A stretch of 64,000 nucleotides of DNA from positions 23,312,001 to 23,376,000 of the forward strand of contig OX637295.1 of assembly GCA_951799445.1 (NCBI GenBank), written 5' to 3'. Source of the DNA: Pseudisothecium myosuroides. Lineage: Eukaryota > Streptophyta > Bryopsida > Hypnales > Lembophyllaceae. Numbering within the stretch: the first letter of the stretch is position 1; the number at the start of each line of letters is the position of its first letter. The notes under the pieces are model-generated. The model did no database searches. It worked only from the letters and a program-made list of their open reading frames with translations, and was not told the DNA's origin. Of this stretch, positions 34,750-47,929 are shown piece after piece. The position numbers and the translations under genes were made by a program.

Positions 34750-37474
34750 CTAACATGTACCACTGGGGTGGTGCATTTTTGTATAGCATCCATGTGTGTA
34801 GTACATCCCTTGAAATGACCATAGTGCACAAAAACTATTTGTTCTTCTCTTGCACATGACATACCGATGGTGCAATTGATCTTTGTGGAAGCAATGAATT
34901 CAGGGCATGTCCTTCATAATAGTAAAATTGTTGTTTTTTGTCCCGTCCAACTCCTTGTCAATGTCTTGCACAATGCTACTATGAAATTGAAATGTGACAA
35001 GGACTCTTTTTCACATCCTTTCTCCATTAAAATCTTTTTGTAGATAATCCACATATTCACAACACTAGTATCAATGAGGAAGTAGAACAAACAATGCCAC
35101 CATTTGTGGGAATGCACTTGGCAAGGGTAAGAATTGCAGAGTTGATCCGCCACATCAACTCCAAATATGTAAGTAGTTTATTCTAAATGAATCGGAGATT
35201 TTTTTATTTATGAATTTTTCCACCTATGTGGCACGGTCCTTCCACTACTTCATATGAAAAAGACAAGAGCAATGTGCTAACTAGTGCATAATAGAAGTAC
35301 TAGTTTCTTATCTACCTATATGTCTACACACATCTTTTGAGAGTCATACATTATCCACTTCAAATTTCTTTGCATGGACTTTTAAAATGCTTCCTAGTCC
35401 TTTACAAAATCCGGAAGTCCTATGTAATTGCTTTCCAAAGTGCCTGTTGCATATGTACCACCCCATTCTAAATCACAAAAAATTCTACGCTCGCACAAAA
35501 ATTATCCATTATAGCTACGTGTCCTCGACTTTCTAACCTTACAAGCAATGCATCTACTATCCTTTGCTCTATCTTTGGCTCTCCCTTCTTGGACTTAGGA
35601 GACTCTACAATTTCAATAGATGCTCCACAATAAACATCAAAGTTGCAAACAAAATGTTTTACAAAATTTGCAAGACACCAAATCTTGAGTTCTCGTTTCT
35701 TGAGCTTCTTGGGCATGTCTTATTGCATAGGGCAATACACACCTTTATAACAAACAATCATCTCATCAATGGGAATTTTCTCCCCATTATTCTATAAGGC
35801 CTTGCAATGATCACGCAATTCATTCAACACAAGATTTAGCAATCACCTCACATTATTCACTTTGTTATAAGTCAAAAATGTATAATTCACACATATAGAA
35901 GATGGATTCATGATGTGAAGGCACTTCAATAGAAGAAAAAATGGATTGCGTAATAGAAGTTACAATATTGTGAGGCAATAAAGAAATGGTTCCGACTTTT
36001 ACAAAAGCCTTAAATAGTCATCGCAGTCGCACTACCTTAGTGAATAACACATATTAGAAAGTTTCTTGACTCCCACATATAAATATATTGCAAAAAATGC
36101 CCTCAACTCATCCAAGTCTATCAATTTTCACTCAATGCCACTACATGTATGTCTTGAAATCAGTAGTGCATGTTGGATTTACAATCCCATGCTTTATCTT
36201 CCTCAATTTTTTGATTGCATATCTATTAGTTTCCAAACGTATATGTTTCAATGTCTAAATAGACCAAAATTGGCCAAAAAATTGAAGAAGAGAAGGGACC
36301 CGATCCCATTCTTAAGTCAAGCGAGGGGATGGGATACTAAATGATTTGGCAAGGGGGATGAAATTCATATACCTTTGGTTACATGTAGCTAGAGTCATTA
36401 GAAAAAAACCCAGCCCTCCGGAGGGCTACTCCGGAGTGACAAGCCAAGCTATTAAAATGTTTAGCTTGTCACTCCAGAACTATCCTGCGATGAGCAACCA
36501 GCCAAACTGATTGCTCGCCAAAACGGTCAAAAATCGCAATTTATTTATTTTTAAATTTTAAATTTTAATATTTTTTTTAAGATTAAAAATAAATAAAAAA
36601 TAAATAAATAATTTACTCGTAAATTTTGGTTCCTGCGCCACTGTTGCTGCAGTTTCTGCTGTGCGGAAATAGGGGGAAAATTAATTTTTTTGTAAAAAAA
36701 AAGTAAATTTCAGGGTCCGTTAGAGGACTGTGTAGCAGCCCTCCGGAGGCTCTAGATTTTCTCTAATGTGTAGTCTTCTTTTATTTTCTTTGTTCCCTGC
36801 ACTGCAATTGATGTACTACCATCACCCCTTCCATGGCCGCCATCACAACCTTGGCCCCTACTTGTGTTTCCATACTTTGACAATATTGCTATAGCAGGTA
36901 GCTATGCAAAGTCGCTCCCTGCCATTAGAACTTCCCGTTCAACATTGCAAGGCTTCCTCTTTTGTTTCTGTCTTTAGGCGATCAATACTGGCATCTCCCT
37001 TTGTTAGTCGTGTAAGTGCATCGTCCCGTTCTTTCACTTCCACCTTTAGCGTGACACACACGTTGTTGCATTATTGACCTCCATCTTCTTTTTAATTGTT
37101 TTAGCTCTCATTCGTGGTCGTGAGCATGGTTGTACTACCAACGTACCAACGATGAAATCGTCTTGCAAGTTATTGGTGAAGGAAGGTTGGAGTTGGAGTG
37201 TATATAGGAGAAGGTTGTTGGAGAATTTTCTTTGTTATTGTAATCATCAATCATCTTTGTGTTATTGCTAATCTTCAAAGTTCTAGTTGTACTCGCTTTC
37301 ATCTTCTTCATGTTTACTAGAGTCCTTGCTATCCTCGTCACTTTCATAGAAAGAGTCCGTAGAGCCTTCATGGTCTCTGTTTACACTATCAGCAATAGAA
37401 CTAAGTTCTCTGTCATGCAGTATTTGTCGCATATTGGATTTTCTCAAAGCAATTGTAGTTTTATTTTTCACCAA
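34750..37474 (-). pseudogene. Decayed piggyBac-type transposase (DDE_Tnp_1_7)
   Basis: Read on the minus strand across frameshifts and stops, motifs appear in family order. They are an acidic N-terminal region (YESDEDSKDSSKHEEDESEYN part, 37474-37283); LETNRYAIKKL near 36240; DELRAFFAIYLYVGVKKL near 36110; IPIDEMIVCYKG (catalytic-Asp region) near 35770; ELKIWCLANF, then FDVYCG near 35680; VAIMDNFCASVEFF near 35490; GGTYATGTLESNYIGLP near 35430; GVDVADQLCNSYPC, KWWHCLFYFLID and IIYKK at 35170-35040; and a Cys/His tail ending GCYTKMHHPSG at 34760. This is the piggyBac layout, including the C-terminal cysteine-rich domain. A CATTAGA MITE (36396-36768) sits within it. It is non-functional as written. 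Family members cut and paste at TTAA, matching the TTAA elements around it. Confidence 0.85.
36396..36768. mobile_element. CATTAGA-ended MITE, copy 1 (373 bp)
   Basis: The left end CATTAGAAAAAAACCCAGCC and the right end (complement CATTAGAGAAAATCTAGAGCC) are inverted, followed inward by AGCCCTCCGGAGGGCT-type sequence on both sides. The centre is very AT-rich. No certain target duplication was found. It interrupts the piggyBac pseudogene upstream of its conserved core. Confidence 0.7.
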
Positions 37475-39802
37475 TACATCTCCTCTTTCATCACCTCATG
37501 AAGGTAGGAGTATGTGTTTAGCCCTAGACTAAAACCGTAGTCAGTGCTTCTCATCTTCTTGTTCTTCAATGTATTTGTTGTCGTTGTATAGGCAAAAATA
37601 AGGCACCCTCACCGGCATCGGAAATGCTGACGCCAAGGGCTCCTATTCATCTTGTTGTGGCTTGTGAGTGCAACGCCCAAAGGGTGGTGCTCTATTTGGC
37701 ATTTTGGCCATAGCAGGGGCGCCTTTTTCATCAACTCCTATTTGCGACATACGCTTGGGAAGGTTACATCTAAAGTTCATTGTGGTAGAATCATATTTAT
37801 CATTGAGTTGTCCATGCCCGCATTTTCTACCTACACCTAATTCCAAGACTCTTGCAATCAAGTTTCAGGTAAATTCCAACTACCACTAACCACAAAAAAA
37901 TTTAAAAAATAGGGGGCAGAAACATACCTAAAGCATAGTTGGAAGGGATATTGTTGTTACTTGGAACATAGTGCATTTCCTATATTGTTTTTCCATCAAT
38001 GTTAACATTGTTTTGTTTTGTCCCTCAAGTACTATAGATGTATTTCTATACTTCCCTTGACGTTTTTTCGAGGAAGACCATAGTTTGGAGGTGTTCATAC
38101 ACTTTGGCAATGAACCCCAATCCGTCTCTTTCAAGTCATTGGAAAAATGGAAAAGATCCCAACCAAAAATTGTAGTTGCATTATGGTAATACAACTGGCA
38201 ATAGCTCTTATTGGATGGTTGTTTTGGCAATACCCTACTCTATGCCATTCTTGGTCTAGAAGTAGAAAGCCTTTGTTCAAGCATGCAAATAGAAGCTGAG
38301 GCACCATGTTGATTGCGTGTCCATTGTTATCTGTTGGATGACTTCAACTATTGAAGCAAGAAAAAGAGGAATTGGGAGACATGAGAGAAAAAAAGATGAA
38401 TCCATGTTGATTCATAAGGTTTTTTTAAGGTAGTGTTGCAATTTGATTTTAGCTTGAAATCCTTCATGACCATATAGGGCATATAATAGAGAAGGTGCAT
38501 TTGGTTCTGGTTGACTTTTTGTTTGTCTAATTTGGACTCTAAAGCACATTTTGCTCCGTAATATTGTTTTAGAATTGCAAATTTTGTTTGTATTGTTGGT
38601 GAAGTGCTTGGATATAGAAAAGGCACATGAATGAGGGCATGTGACTAATTTTTGTAGTATTAGAATTTTAGCAATGCATTTAAGACATTTTCAAAATATT
38701 AGCACTACACCAAATCCTAAATTCAATTTGCTTTCAGCTAACCTCGCACATTTTGGTATCTTCTGGGCTAGCAAGGGCTTGGTGTTCATTGTCACTTTAA
38801 AAGAGCCGTTTAGCTAAACATGGCTGTCAACTACCACTTCCTGATGCCACCTTCTTTGTTGATTTTAATAGCTGTCAGTGTTTATGTTGAACCTATTATT
38901 TCTAGGTTTTTTCTATTTTACTTTCTTGCAAACCTAGTCACCTAATCTATTGATGTCAGTCCGTGTTCCTTGAAGAATTGGAGGAAGCCCTTGTAACTTC
39001 TTTTATAAGATGAACAGCGTTTTGAACATCCCACATGGCTATTAGCCATTGGTTTCTGAATGCAAACATCAAAGTTGAAACTAAAGCTCACAATTTTAAA
39101 ACAATAGATCAAAGACATTCTACAATATTTTTCAATAATTCTTCATGGGAAACTATAGTAACTACTTCAAACCACCTCCAAAAAAATCAAATCACAAAAT
39201 TTCTCATTTCCCAAAGTTGGATACTTAGGCAGCTTGACTAAGCAGGGTAGTGACTTAAAAATGGTTCCTTGAGCACTTAATTAGGGTTCAGTGGGTATGA
39301 TAAATGGAGGTAGTTATTTTTTTTTTCATTCTAATATAATTAATAGCAGCATAACAAGATATAAGGCAATTAATGCAAGTCTTTCTACTCATCCAATTGC
39401 TCTCAATAGTATGACCATGCTTTTGATGGAGAATGTATTTTGTCCTATAATAAAGCATATAAGTGACAAATGATGCAAGCATTATCCTCTCATACGTTGT
39501 TCATTTGTCCAACATTCACAAAAAATCTCTAAGAATGTCCATAATACTTCTAAGTGAATGATTGTACTAAATACACATTCCTTTCTAAAGACCCTTTTTT
39601 CAAATATTCTAACATGTAATTTCTCCAAACATTTTCTAACCCTTAAAAATAAAGTACGTTGTATAATTGGATAATTTTGTTTTATCCTTGACTTTTTTTA
39701 CCTTCATCCAACAAAACATATTCATTTGACTAGTTGCAAATGATTTTTTTGAGCCAAAAAATGTCTCCAAAATATTGCCTTCTAAAGATTCAACAAAGGG
39801 TT
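37475..39802. other. Decayed, partly coding-like DNA, no gene confirmed
   Basis: On the minus strand, fragments such as QLLFACLNKGFLLLDQEWH (near 38260) and the 100-codon frame at 38230-37928 look more protein-like than their surroundings but are split by stops and shifts. They may be the upstream part of the piggyBac-type element or another old transposon. 38650-39790 shows nothing. Confidence 0.3.
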
Positions 39803-40064
39803 CCGAAGTTTCTTACCCACGCGTATTGGATCTTGTACCATGGCTAATAAATATCCATCTTTATTCACTCCATCAAGAAGTCATCTTTATTTAGTCTAAA
39901 TGTGCCCTTATAAATGCTATTGAATATCAATTTCTTCTTCCTTGCATTACCATTATTTGCATGCTTTTTAAGTGGACCAACAACAGCCTCTAGATGTTTT
40001 TTATACAAAGCTGCAATATGTGTCCATTGCAATTTAACTTGAGTGGCATCAAACTTATTGCTTG
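39803..40064 (-). pseudogene. Decayed coding fragment of unknown family
   Basis: Starting near 40064 on the minus strand, about 70 codons stay open (NKFDATQVKLQWTHIAALY, then LEAVVGPLKKHANNGNARKK, IFNSIYKGTFRLNKDD). After one frameshift the reading continues LDGVNKDGYLLAMVQDPIRV to a stop near 39803. The sequence is helix-rich and basic. I do not recognise it. Its position just left of the TTAA element at 40121 may be coincidental. Confidence 0.35.
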
Positions 40065-40120
40065 TAGTTAATATTCCATAAAATCAATCTAGTCTTTCCT
40101 TTCATGAAGCTTTGATTTAG

Positions 40121-41047
40121 CCCCTAAGTAAAAGCCCATTGTCCCTCCGAGGGACAAATGCGATTTCGGTCATGTACCTTTTTGCAACCACGTTTGCAAT
40201 ATTTTCTAGAAAAATTTAATGGAGGTGGAGAATGGGAAGACCGACGTGGGGACATAATCGGTGCCTGGGAACAACAGTTATGACCAAATAAGCTCAAAAC
40301 AAGGGACGGCGGGCAGCCCAGGCAGCAAACAAAATTGGCAAAAATTTGATATTTTTTTTTAATATTTTTTTTCTTGTAGATTATACTTTGTCTATCTAGA
40401 AAGCTTTTATTAATTTCATTTGGATTTGTTATGAGAAAGTTATGGACATTCTTGTTTTTCGGGTAGTTAGAGCATCTTCTTGAAAAAAATAACTTATAGG
40501 ATTCATTTTTGAATGCTATTTTTGCAATTTTTCAAAAAAAAGGAATTCTCACATGGTTTAGTTTACTTGCTAGAACAATCTCACCATTGGGATTAGTGTA
40601 TTTTAATTCCATCTAAAATATATTAATATTTTAGATTTTCCTTCTATCTCGTACCTACTTCTACTAAAACTATTTTTTTAGGAATGATAATTAAGTTTTT
40701 TTTTAATATTTTTTTTCCCCTAGACTCTCAACTCAATTCTCCATCTTAAAGATTTAAAGCTCAAAACTCTACAGTGCAAAAATTTTAAGTTAAAAATGTT
40801 CAAAGTCAAAAAATCCAGTCCCGCAATGTACTGAAATACTTGTTTTTTCTACTTTAAACGCAGATATCTTGCAATCTGAGCGGTCAAAAATTCTGAAATT
40901 TTTTCCATACATTTTCATACTAGTTAGGTGTAAGATCCTACGATTAGATGTGCAAAAAAAACATTTTTCAATTTTTTTTACTGTTTGCTATAGAAATGGC
41001 AGTTTTCAGTGTTTTTTGCCAGAAAAAAGGCCTTGGGTCTTTAGGGG
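40121..41047 (+). mobile_element. TTAA-family element 4 (927 bp), TTAG on both flanks
   Basis: It begins CCCCTAAGTAAAAGCCC and ends GGGTCTTTAGGGG. Both flanks read TTAG (40117-40120 and 41048-41051) rather than TTAA, either a variant target or parallel mutation. The interior matches elements 3 and 6 along most of its length. Confidence 0.8.
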
Positions 41048-41051
41048 TTAG

Positions 41052-42990
41052 TTTGCATTTAACCCTTCTTTCTCCTTGTTTACTTTTTCTTTTGTTTTTC
41101 ATCCTTACAACAAAGCTTTGACTTTGGATCTAACCCATATCCATCCTTATTTTTAAACTTGTTTTTTCTTGTTATAGCTTCTCAACTTTACAACAAAGCT
41201 TTGATTTTACATACGGTACGGTACGGTTTCCATCTCTTCATAGCTATATATTGATAGAATTTATAGTCAAACCACCTTATATGGCGAAGCTTCAAGCCTA
41301 CACATATATTAAAGTTCTAGATTTTAACCCATTAGTTGTTGTCCCAAGTAAGTTAAAGGCCACATTATGTTAAGTTCATCCCTTAGGTTGTGCTAACATT
41401 GATTAAGGTCCTATACTCCTAATTTGCTAAAAAATGCCAAGTTAATAGTGAACTAAGCTCCGACCAACTAGATTGAGCCTTAGCAACCATTTAGATGAAT
41501 CCCGACAAATTGAACCTACCTAGCCATCTGGATTGAGCCCCAAGTCCCCAAGCAATTAATTGGGCCTGGCCACCTACAAGCCTAGGAAACTGAACCAGCT
41601 TGGCCACTAACGAGCCCTACCAATTCGACCCGACCAACCTCAGAAAAACCCCGACCAACTAAATACGAAAAGCTATGGATGAGTCTTAATTAGCAGTAAT
41701 CTACTTGGCCATTGGATGAATCTTCACACTAGACCTATCCAAGCCAGTTAGATGAGCCGCGGCATCAAGGACTCCACCAAAGTGCCCAACAGTAATATTT
41801 AACTAAAAAGTAGACACAGACACAGATACAACTTGATTTAGTTCTCAAAATTAATACAAAAAGGGGAAGAAAAAACTCAATCCAAACTAGAAATCCAAGC
41901 CAAAATCTTGATTTTAGTAGTAGAAGGTCTAAATAGAATTAAGAGTCAAGAATACATGATAGAGAGAAAAAAAGAGTAGATTTTTATTGTACATCCCATG
42001 ATTGAATGTTTTTTAATTGTGCATGATCTTTGTGAAACAACCTTAGATTTTTTGCACAATTTATACATTCATTAACATGCCGAAACAAGTAGTCATACGA
42101 TTGATATATTTCAGCACCTCAAAACATGTTGGACGGAAGGATAGGTGGGTAATTATATATGAGACATCCGTGTGAGCCTTTGAAGGTGTGCGTGAATAAT
42201 ATTTTTGTCCAGCTCAACTCGATCACTTGAAATACTATTGTAATCAAGCAACTATTAGCACATTTTAGTATCAATTGATATCCAATTGCAAAATCATAGT
42301 ATTTAGATAAGGTACTATGTCTGATTACGAGAGAGGTGAAAAGGCAAAATTATGCCTATTAATTAGTCCTGCAAGCATCTTTCTAAATCATGGTAACTAT
42401 ATGATTCATATTAGAAAATTCTTGAAGCGTCATCCAACTTGACTAGTAGTATTAGTTTAAAAAATCAAATTATAGAGTTTTAGGCAAGTCATAGTGAATG
42501 ATGAAATGGAAAAAACAAAAAAGAGTCATCCATAAAGCTCAAAGGAGTCCATAGAAGCAACAAATAAAGTTGTTAGTGTTAGGACATTTTGATTCCTATA
42601 AATAATGGTTAGCAAATTAGAGAAGGTGACATTATATCCAATAATGCATTCTAAGGACAAAAATTATAATTGCTCAAAGATTTATTGGTCTTTGACTTCA
42701 AATTGTTACATATTTTGAGTTTTGAATTTGAGGTACTACACGCACACTTTCAAAATGGACATGCCGATTCATTGAGCAAAATTATAGAGTGTCTCATTAT
42801 GGTATGTGTTGAAACTGAATATGTTTAGAGAGTTTCTCTTCAACATATTCTAGAGACAAATGACTCATGTAAATCAATTTTTTTTTGGTTTGTGAAGTTT
42901 TTTATATGATTTAATACTTTATCATCGATTCAAATAAATATTTTGATGATAAAACCATCATTATTGTACTTTCTTCTAGTAATGAGTTAC
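41052..42990. other. Intergenic DNA, no gene seen
   Basis: 41320-41790 is GC-richer with loosely repeated CCGACCAACTA-, GATTGAGCC- and GCCACT-like blocks, a degenerate short-unit repeat. The remainder is AT-rich without features. Confidence 0.35.
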
Positions 42991-42993
42991 TAA

Positions 42994-43571
42994 CCCCTAA
43001 AGTCCCATCGGTCCTACGAGGGCCAAAATGCAACTTCGAGTAGGCTCATACAGTCTCAATATTCATCATAATCTTCTAAAACTTTTTTTGAAGCTAAAAA
43101 AATACATAAGCTTCTTGGGAATATAATTTTTTTTTCAATCGGTGCCCGGAAGCAAAAGTTATAGCACAAAAAGCCAAAAATGGAGGTTGGTGGGCAGCCC
43201 AAAAAAATTCACAAAAGGTCAAAATAATTTCTTTAAATTTTTTTCCTAAAATATTATATTTTTTTCTACATGTAAAGCTTTGATTCATTCCATTTGGACT
43301 CGTGATGAAAAAGTTATGGACAATCTTGTTTTTCAGGCAATTTAAGCATTTTCTTGAAAAAAACTTTTTGTCCAACTTTGAATGCTAATATCTTCCAATC
43401 TGTACTGTCAAATTTGATGAAATTCTTACTACATGATCTCAGACAAGTGAAGTACAAGATCCTACAGTTAGATTCTAAGAAAAACATTTTTTCTACTTTC
43501 ATAGGTGAATGTAGCAGAAATGGCAGTTTTGAGTGATTTTTGATTGAAAAATGGCCTTGGGACTTTAGGGG
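42994..43571 (+). mobile_element. TTAA-family element 5, internally deleted (578 bp)
   Basis: It begins CCCCTAAAGTCCCATCGGTCC and ends GGGACTTTAGGGG. The flanks have decayed (CTAA and TTGA). It is about 350 bp shorter than its relatives because central sequence is missing, while both end blocks are kept (AAAGTTATGGACAATCTTG; ATCTTCCAATCTGTACTGTC). Confidence 0.75.
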
Positions 43572-44084
43572 TTGAGCATTAAAAAAAAAATGAGCAACTT
43601 CCACAGCTTGATTTGGATTTCTTGGCTTCTAAAACTTTGCTTTTTCTTTCTAATTTTTAAACACTCCTAATTTTGGATTGATTTTTTCTATTCATGCATA
43701 AATGTGTTTCTTTTTTCTTAATTTTGTCAAGAACAATTTTTGGATATTCAATATTAGCAACAATGAATTTTTTTCAGATTTTTAGAAATATTTGTACAAT
43801 TTAAAAAAATTTAAACACGATCTATCTTTCGCTCCATTTGCTTCAGTTATAATAAATGTGTAGAATCTTAGGATAGTTCATAAATTGTAAGCCAATGAAA
43901 ATGAAATATATTATTATTAATTGAATTTTAAAACTTCCAAATAAAACTAGTCAATACTTGAAAAAAAAATTCTAAATATAATAATATATTGTATTAAGAT
44001 CGAAAATTACCAGTCATTATGTGGAAAACTGATTGAGTATGCCCGAAAATGATGCATAATTACCACTAAACCAAAGCACAAGCA
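43572..44084. other. AT-rich DNA, no gene seen
   Basis: No coding, repeat or RNA signal is recognisable. Confidence 0.4.
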
Positions 44085-44255
44085 GCAGTGGCGACGCTGA
44101 AATCTAGGGAGATCTTGCTTCATGCTCACAGGTTAGCGTCCCAGCAAAGAGAGCTTTCTGAAGTCAGAAACTATGCCGAAGGAGGTGATGGCAATATACA
44201 GCAAGAGAGAGCACAAACTGCATTAAGTATTGAAGAATGTCTCTAGTTGTAGTAG
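44085..44255 (+). other. Possible isolated exon or captured gene fragment
   Basis: About 56 codons are open after an acceptor-like CCAAAG. They read AQAAVATLKSREILLHAH, then RLASQQRELSEVRNYAEGGD and QQERAQTALSIEECL before a stop. The composition is helical and higher in GC than its surroundings. The opposite strand is also open (109 codons, 44493-44164), so the coding strand is uncertain. No neighbouring exon is found. Confidence 0.25.
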
Positions 44256-45682
44256 CTTCTTTGGTGGGAACTTTCTGTTCCAAAGAGAGAACACGGGGAG
44301 TTTGAGGAATCATGGGCTTATCCGCCAACTTAGCGTGCATGTAGACTATCAACGACTTGTAACCTCTTCTCTTCACTAGGCATTTTTTTCCATTTGCCAC
44401 ACCTATGCAAATCTTCATTAGGAGAGTGGCAGTGTGACAAAAACTTAGGCAAAACTTTGGCAAAGCTTTCAATGCAGTTTTTTGCGATATCAAAAGCTAG
44501 AATTGTGCATCATCCTAATGGACTAGTGCATCATAGAATAATGAAATCAAGATAAACATTCAAGCTGGGCTATGCCACTATTGATTTAACATACGAGAGT
44601 AGTAAATCCATAGTCTTGCTATACATATTATTCTATGGAGTTTGCAATCAATTGAATTGTGCTCAAAACCATGCACTCATCGACATAACCATCTGCACAA
44701 GTGAAAAAACAAAAAAATTCTTTAACAAAAATAATAAACGGCCAACAAAACTGATTTTGTAACAATTTAGTCAGAAAGAGCAAAAAAAATTCCATCTGAT
44801 CAATCTAGAGCCTGTGTTGAAGGAGCTGCCTTACTTGCACCCATGACCACAAAACAAACAGGAGGTCAATTTTTAGTCGTGTGCGAGGTGTCTACAGTAG
44901 TATTTCAGTTGTTATCCTTGTCACAACATAAGCACGAAAAAGTCAAAGTTATTTTCTTTAATATTTAGCTTGTGACACTATCTTCTTTCAACATCTTTTT
45001 GTGAATAGTAACTAGGCAGTCTAGACGTACATCTTGTTAGCCATTGGTATAGGAGTTGCGTCCTTGTACTGTAGCCACGCCAATACACAAATATGCACCA
45101 TAAGTTGGGCCGACCACTCCATTCACACCGACATGAGACAATCCACTACACTTTGAGCAAGAAATGATTAATCAATGTATAGGAAGTGTGTTCAACTCAG
45201 TAACATAGTGTGTCAAAAAGTATTGTTTGGCATAAGGAATTTAATTAAATCGTTATTGAACATGGTATTTGGACGAATGTGAATCATGATCGAGCTCGCT
45301 ACTTTAATTGATACATTTCATTATTTGGTGCCGCCACTAAACCTACCAGACAATTGTCTTGTTATTTTGACCGTGCTATGTAATAATTTGGCAATAATTA
45401 TTATATATTGTGGATTGTGGATATTCATGGTGTTTTAATAACTTATGGTGCAATTTCATGACTAAGTATTAATTCTCAGTCATTGTGCCATGTTGTTGTA
45501 TTTGGTCTGAAAATACCGCATGTTTAATTTCTATAGAAATCCAGGCGTATTTAATGCATTGGTGACTACACTACTCACAATTATTCAATTGTGTTCATTT
45601 TGGACATATATGAAAAAACAGGTTAAAATAATAATTTCACAATATTTTCCAGTGGGGCCTATAGAGAGTGAGTTTGGATATC
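44256..45682. other. Intergenic DNA, no gene seen
   Basis: AT-rich; frames are short and without recognisable domains. Confidence 0.4.
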
Positions 45683-45685
45683 TAG

Positions 45686-47926
45686 CACTACTAGAAAATT
45701 TAGTGTCCAATTCAACAAGAAAATCAAAAAATATATGTTATTTTGGACAGTGGATTAGGACATTTTGATTCGGACAAAAATCAACATTTATATGTTGATT
45801 TTATATCTTGATTCGGTCACAATGAAAAAATTATTATTATTATTGAATAATTTGCCACGTAAGCTGCCACATAGGTTGAACTTGCCACGTAGGCAAGACT
45901 ACCACGTCATTAGAACGGCCAAACGGATTAAATTGCCACATCAGCAATCAACAAATTGATATTAAATAATTAATTAAAGTTTCCAAATTAAATTCATAAA
46001 TTTAACTTTAAAAATCCAACATTATATTCAAAATAATTAAATAAATGTATACTACTGTAGAGCTTTGAATGCCAAAATCCACCACTACATTCCAAATAAT
46101 TCAACATATATTCCAATTTAACTTTGAATGTAGCTTACCTTGGTGTTTGAAGAGAGGGGAAGACAAAGCCTTTATACAAGTGAGGTGGTAGGAGGTAGGA
46201 CAACCCATATGGGATTTGTAAAGAGTGAGGAATAGTTGGAGCTCAACCGCTCATACTTAAGTCAAAAGTAGGAATTGTAGTTTTAGTAGAATTTCAGACC
46301 TCATTTAGGCATTGTAGAATTACTTTTTTAAAAAAGCTTTGAACTAAGTTATTGTAGAAAGTGAATCTAAATTTCATCTCCAAAAATCCGTTTCAGATTT
46401 CAAGCCTCCAATTAAAAGTTATGGACAAATTTGAGAGAGGGGTTGGAAGGGACATTTTTTTTGACAATTTCAAACACCCACTTTGAAATTTGTCCATAAC
46501 TTTTGATTGGAGGCTTGAAACATCAAACGGTTTTTTGGAGATGAAATTTGGCTTGATTTCACAACTTTTTTTAGTTCAAATTGCTTTGAAAAAAGATATT
46601 ATATTATGCCAAAATGAGGTTTGAAATTCTACTTTGTACACAATTTTTACATTTTGACAATGAGCGGTCAAGCTCTCATCTTCAAATTATCCCATATTCT
46701 TTGATAATTCATGATGAACAATGGATTTCATTGTAAAAACAACCTCTCTACTATCATTTTTTCTAAATGTCAATGAAAAATGGTGACTCCTAGTAGTAGT
46801 TGGGACCACCATATAAATTGCTCTCATAAATTGAGAAACTAGAATTGTGAAGTGAAAATTGGGCATATTGTTGTACAAAAGGGATTCTACAATTTCACTT
46901 AGAATGGACTATACTTAGACCTATTATTATTTGAATGAAATTTTTATGTAAAAATAATTTTTGTGTGAAAAGTCAAAATGTCTCATTTCTTTTTATAGGA
47001 TGAATATACATCTTGACAAGAATTACATATTATAAGTTCCATGAATTTTAAATTTTTATTGATTGAATTTTATGGATTGAAATCTTATTGATTAAAATTT
47101 AACTTCAAAATTTTCACTTTTTTATTTTTCATTCCATAGATTGCAAAAAAATACAATAAAAATTCAAAATAACATCAAATAACTATATATATCAAAAACA
47201 TATTTGCAAATTTTAATCAATAAGATATCAATCAATAAAAATCCAATATTCGTGGATCTTGTAGTATGTGAATCTAGTCAAGATGCACATTCTTCCTATA
47301 AAAAAAAATGAGACATTTTGACTTTTCACCAAAAATTATTTTTCCATAAAAATTTCATTCAAATAATAATAAGTCTAAATATAATCTATTCTAAGTGAAA
47401 TTGTATATAAAGGTAGAATCCCTTTTATACAACATGTCAAAATTTCTCTTAATATTTTTAATTTCTTAGTTTATTAAAACAATTTATATAATAGCCAATT
47501 ATTTTTGGAAGTCACCATAAGTCCATCACCTTGCCATATAGAATATCTTGATTTTAGATGGTCATTGGACTTTATTTTGGACTTTTCCGCTAATACTGGA
47601 CATTTTTATTTTTTACAAAATTTTGATCATTTAATTTTTTGCTGAATTTGATAGTTTTTCTTATTCATTTTATTTATTTTTTGGCATACTTTTAAATAAT
47701 TATTTTTGGCCGACCTTATCTTACTATTACAATATGTGGAAAAATGAAAATGATGTTGAGAGGATTGCCGAATCAACTGAGCAAATTTTTTTTTTGTTCA
47801 AATCAACCAAATCATGTTGATTGATGTTTGGAGGACAACCACATCAACAGAGCTCAATTTTTTTTTGTTGTAATCAACGTACGTGCATTGATTTTCTGTT
47901 GATTAGGGCCCCCTTTTCTAGTAGTG
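45686..47926. mobile_element. CACTA (En/Spm-type) non-autonomous element, 2.24 kb, TAG duplication
   Basis: It begins CACTACTAGAAAA and ends TTTTCTAGTAGTG, with TAG on both sides (45683-45685 and 47927-47929). Near the left end several GCCACGTAGGC- or GCCACATAGG-like motifs repeat at 45850-45950, as CACTA subterminal repeats do. Inside are two inverted repeats: 46290-46650 folding near 46470, and 46880-47100 pairing with 47210-47440. No transposase frame is seen. Part of its interior (46140-46650) is also found in the Harbinger-like element at 60186-63600. Confidence 0.85.
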
Positions 47927-47929
47927 TAG

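Noticed and set aside
38704..38716. CACTACACCAAAT, resembling a CACTA terminus
   Set aside because: No matching inverse terminus or duplication was found nearby, so it may be chance or a truncated end.
44164..44493. 109-codon minus-strand frame
   Set aside because: No recognisable domain; the opposite strand of the left part looks at least as protein-like, so I list only a low-confidence fragment.
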